From contig NZ_UETR01000009.1 of assembly GCF_900491745.1 (NCBI RefSeq), positions 62,001-126,000 of the forward strand: a stretch of 64,000 bases of DNA. Reading direction: 5' to 3'. Positions 62,131-64,000 of the stretch are shown piece by piece; the first letter of the stretch is position 1, and every line of letters begins with the position of its first letter. The notes under the pieces were generated by a model. It did no database searches, had not been told where the DNA came from, and worked only from the letters and a program-made list of their open reading frames with translations. Position numbers and translations under genes: made by a program. The DNA comes from Amarolinea aalborgensis. Its GTDB lineage: Bacteria; Chloroflexota; Anaerolineae; SSC4; Amarolineaceae.

Positions 62131-64000
62131 GCACGTTCATCAACCGACGATGGCTCCGCCTGTGGAGCGCATTGGCCCTTTCCATCGCGTTGTTCCTGGC
62201 GCTGCTGGGCGCCTTGTTGCTCGCCCTGCGACCGCCCGCCGCTTCAGCCTCTGGTCCGCCGCCGATCAGTCCGTGGGGCGCGGACAACGAACCGACGACT
62301 AGCCTGGCCGTCGGCGACATGAACAACGACGGCGCCCTTGACCTGGTGGCGGGCAACCAGGGTGAGGATAATCGCATCTACCTCAACAACGGCCGCGGCG
62401 GTTTCCCCACGACGATGACGGGGACGATCACCCTTTCCAATTCATCCGCGTATACCAGCGTCATCGCCGTGGCGGACTTGAACGGCGACGGATGGCTCGA
62501 TGTGCTGGCGTTGTCGCCCCAGGGGCCGGCACAACTCTACCTCAACGCGCACCAGGCGCCGCTGACAGCCACGCTCAAGTTTACGACCACGCAAGTCCCG
62601 ACCGTAAGCGTTACGTCGTCTCTGACGCCCGTCCTGGCGATTGGCGACCTGGACGGCGACGCCGACTTCGACCTGGTCATCGGCGGCGAAGACGCTGCGA
62701 CCCGCGTCTACCTGAACGACGGGAGCGCCGGTTTCAGTCCCGCAGCCTGGCTGACCGCAACCGAGGCGATGAGCGCCACCGCCATGGCCCTGGCCGACGT
62801 CAATGGCGATGGGCGGCTTGACCTCGTGCTCGGATTCGATGGCCGGCCGGCGCAGATTTTTCTCAATCGCCATGGCGCCGGGTTCGCGCCGGCCGCGCAA
62901 ATCGGCGCAGCGCGCGGCCGCGTCGTTGCGCTGGCGGCCGGCGACCTGAACGCTGATCGCACGCCCGATCTGGCGATTGCTTATTCTGATCTGCGAAACA
63001 AGAGTCAAACCATTGACGTTTACACGACCACGATCAGGAGTGAACTGGCCGTGTTAGCCCAACGTGCGTCGTCCCTCGCATTTTCAGACAACGACATCCC
63101 CATGACGCTGGCGCTGGGCGATGTCAACAACGATGACGCACTCGACCTGGCGGTGGGCTTTGGCGAACGCAGCGGCAGCGCCGCCACCCGCAACCGGGTG
63201 CTTTTCAACGATGGCCGGGCGCGCTTCACCCAAGGCGATGTGCAGTACTTTGGCTCTGGCGCCGATCGCACCTATGCGGTGGCCCTGGCCGATCTCGATA
63301 ATAACGGCTCACTCGACTTCATTGCGGCCACTCACAAGGAGCGGCATCGCATTTACTTTGCGCAATCAGGGGCGCCGCCGCTCGTCTTCGCCCAGGCCCA
63401 AGGCGGTGAGTCGCGCGAATATCTCAGCCTGGCGTTGGGCGACCTCGACGGCAACGGGACGCTCGATGCGGTGGCCGGGGTAACGAATGGCCGACTCAGT
63501 TATCTGGGCGAGGTTCGAAAACGCTTTGGCGTTACTGCCACCACCATGAGCCTGGCCCTGGCCGACCTGGACAAAGACGGCGATCTCGACATCGTGGCTG
63601 GCAATGCAACGAGCCAGCCCAATCATATCTACTACAATGACGGTCATGGCTCTTTATCTGACAATCCCCTGCAACTGGGCAACGCCTTGAGCGATACGTG
63701 GGGCGTGGCGGTTGGCGATCTTAACGGTGATCAATGGCTCGACATCGTCGCCGGCAGCAAGCGCCAGAGCGCCATCTACCTCAACGATGGCAAAGGCGGT
63801 TTTCCTGTCACCCCCACCCAGCCCCTGGGCGGCGCAAACGATCCTACGACCAGCGTGGCGGTCGGCGATCTCAACGGCGATAGCCGGCCGGACATTGTCG
63901 TCGGCAACGACAACAGCTTCAATGCAGTTTATCTCAACGCCCAGGGCCGCTTTCCCGCGCAGCCAAGCCAACGCTTCGGCAGCGAGTTCGAAAGCACCAA
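62127..64000 (+). CDS. Secreted FG-GAP/VCBS beta-propeller protein, truncated by the window end
   Basis: 624 codons are visible and the frame is open at base 64000. A signal peptide or anchor (RLWSALALSIALFLALLGAL, about 11-37) is followed by at least nine repeats of roughly 50-60 residues. Each contains a calcium-binding DxNxDGxxD loop, such as DMNNDGALD, DLNGDGWLD, DVNNDDALD, DLDKDGDLD and DLNGDSRPD. Such blades build integrin-like propellers on the cell surface. GGGGGATACC precedes the ATG, which overlaps the STAND stop (ATGA), so the two are coupled even though one is cytoplasmic and the other exported. Confidence 0.9.
   Translation, partial: MSTFINRRWLRLWSALALSIALFLALLGALLLALRPPAASASGPPPISPWGADNEPTTSLAVGDMNNDGALDLVAGNQGEDNRIYLNNGRGGFPTTMTGTITLSNSSAYTSVIAVADLNGDGWLDVLALSPQGPAQLYLNAHQAPLTATLKFTTTQVPTVSVTSSLTPVLAIGDLDGDADFDLVIGGEDAATRVYLNDGSAGFSPAAWLTATEAMSATAMALADVNGDGRLDLVLGFDGRPAQIFLNRHGAGFAPAAQIGAARGRVVALAAGDLNADRTPDLAIAYSDLRNKSQTIDVYTTTIRSELAVLAQRASSLAFSDNDIPMTLALGDVNNDDALDLAVGFGERSGSAATRNRVLFNDGRARFTQGDVQYFGSGADRTYAVALADLDNNGSLDFIAATHKERHRIYFAQSGAPPLVFAQAQGGESREYLSLALGDLDGNGTLDAVAGVTNGRLSYLGEVRKRFGVTATTMSLALADLDKDGDLDIVAGNATSQPNHIYYNDGHGSLSDNPLQLGNALSDTWGVAVGDLNGDQWLDIVAGSKRQSAIYLNDGKGGFPVTPTQPLGGANDPTTSVAVGDLNGDSRPDIVVGNDNSFNAVYLNAQGRFPAQPSQRFGSEFEST

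Overview
The window is 64 kb of GC-rich bacterial DNA. Shine-Dalgarno sites, consensus TTGACA/TATAAT promoters, a primary sigma factor, VanW, STAND/EAD and caspase proteins, a CruC-like glycosyltransferase and many environmental-type accessory genes suggest a free-living, morphologically complex bacterium. Chloroflexota (Anaerolineae-like) is my best guess, but no rRNA is present to prove it. All family names come from reading motifs, not from searches.

Left edge (1-3120): about 15 tandem copies of a 209-bp non-coding unit with nested inverted repeats. The array is probably cut by the window edge. Next is a sulfur module (3198-5729: rhodanese, TauE/SafE-type exporter, metallo-beta-lactamase/double-rhodanese protein). 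A mutated copy of its last 201 bases sits 10 kb away (15806-16006).

Accessory/defence stretch (5.9-34 kb): a type III restriction-modification operon on the minus strand (mod, VapB-like, VapC, res) with a consensus promoter; an AAA ATPase/DUF4276 pair; a second VapBC-type pair; an ECF sigma/anti-sigma/rifampin-phosphotransferase-like operon; an AAA_14/DUF4143 ATPase; and a tight six-gene operon (25393-33206). That operon encodes a C5-cytosine methyltransferase, a MIG/MutY-like DNA glycosylase, a NurA-like nuclease, a HerA-like ATPase, a histidine kinase with two GHKL ATPase domains, and a response regulator with an unrecognised output domain. Decayed genes flank it (a helicase start on the left, two broken fragments on the right), and its GC content is lower than that of its surroundings. 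It is the best candidate here for an undescribed defence or DNA-repair system.

Housekeeping and envelope stretch (34-58.7 kb): SHOCT protein, MoaD/ThiS-like protein, epimerase and 2Fe-2S protein; VanW protein, acylphosphatase and primary sigma factor; a caspase-DUF4384-lipase fusion; two tRNA-Ala genes (CGC and GGC); a secreted M64 peptidase with a dockerin-like tail; UbiA prenyltransferase; then a run of eleven minus-strand genes including CrtI-like, CruC-like, PlsY, DoxX, LspA, AI-2E-type exporter and GNAT proteins.

Right edge (58.8-64 kb): a strong promoter and a long leader containing a 184-bp element with perfect 14-bp terminal inverted repeats, followed by an EAD-STAND-TPR NTPase translationally coupled to a secreted FG-GAP/VCBS repeat protein that runs off the window.
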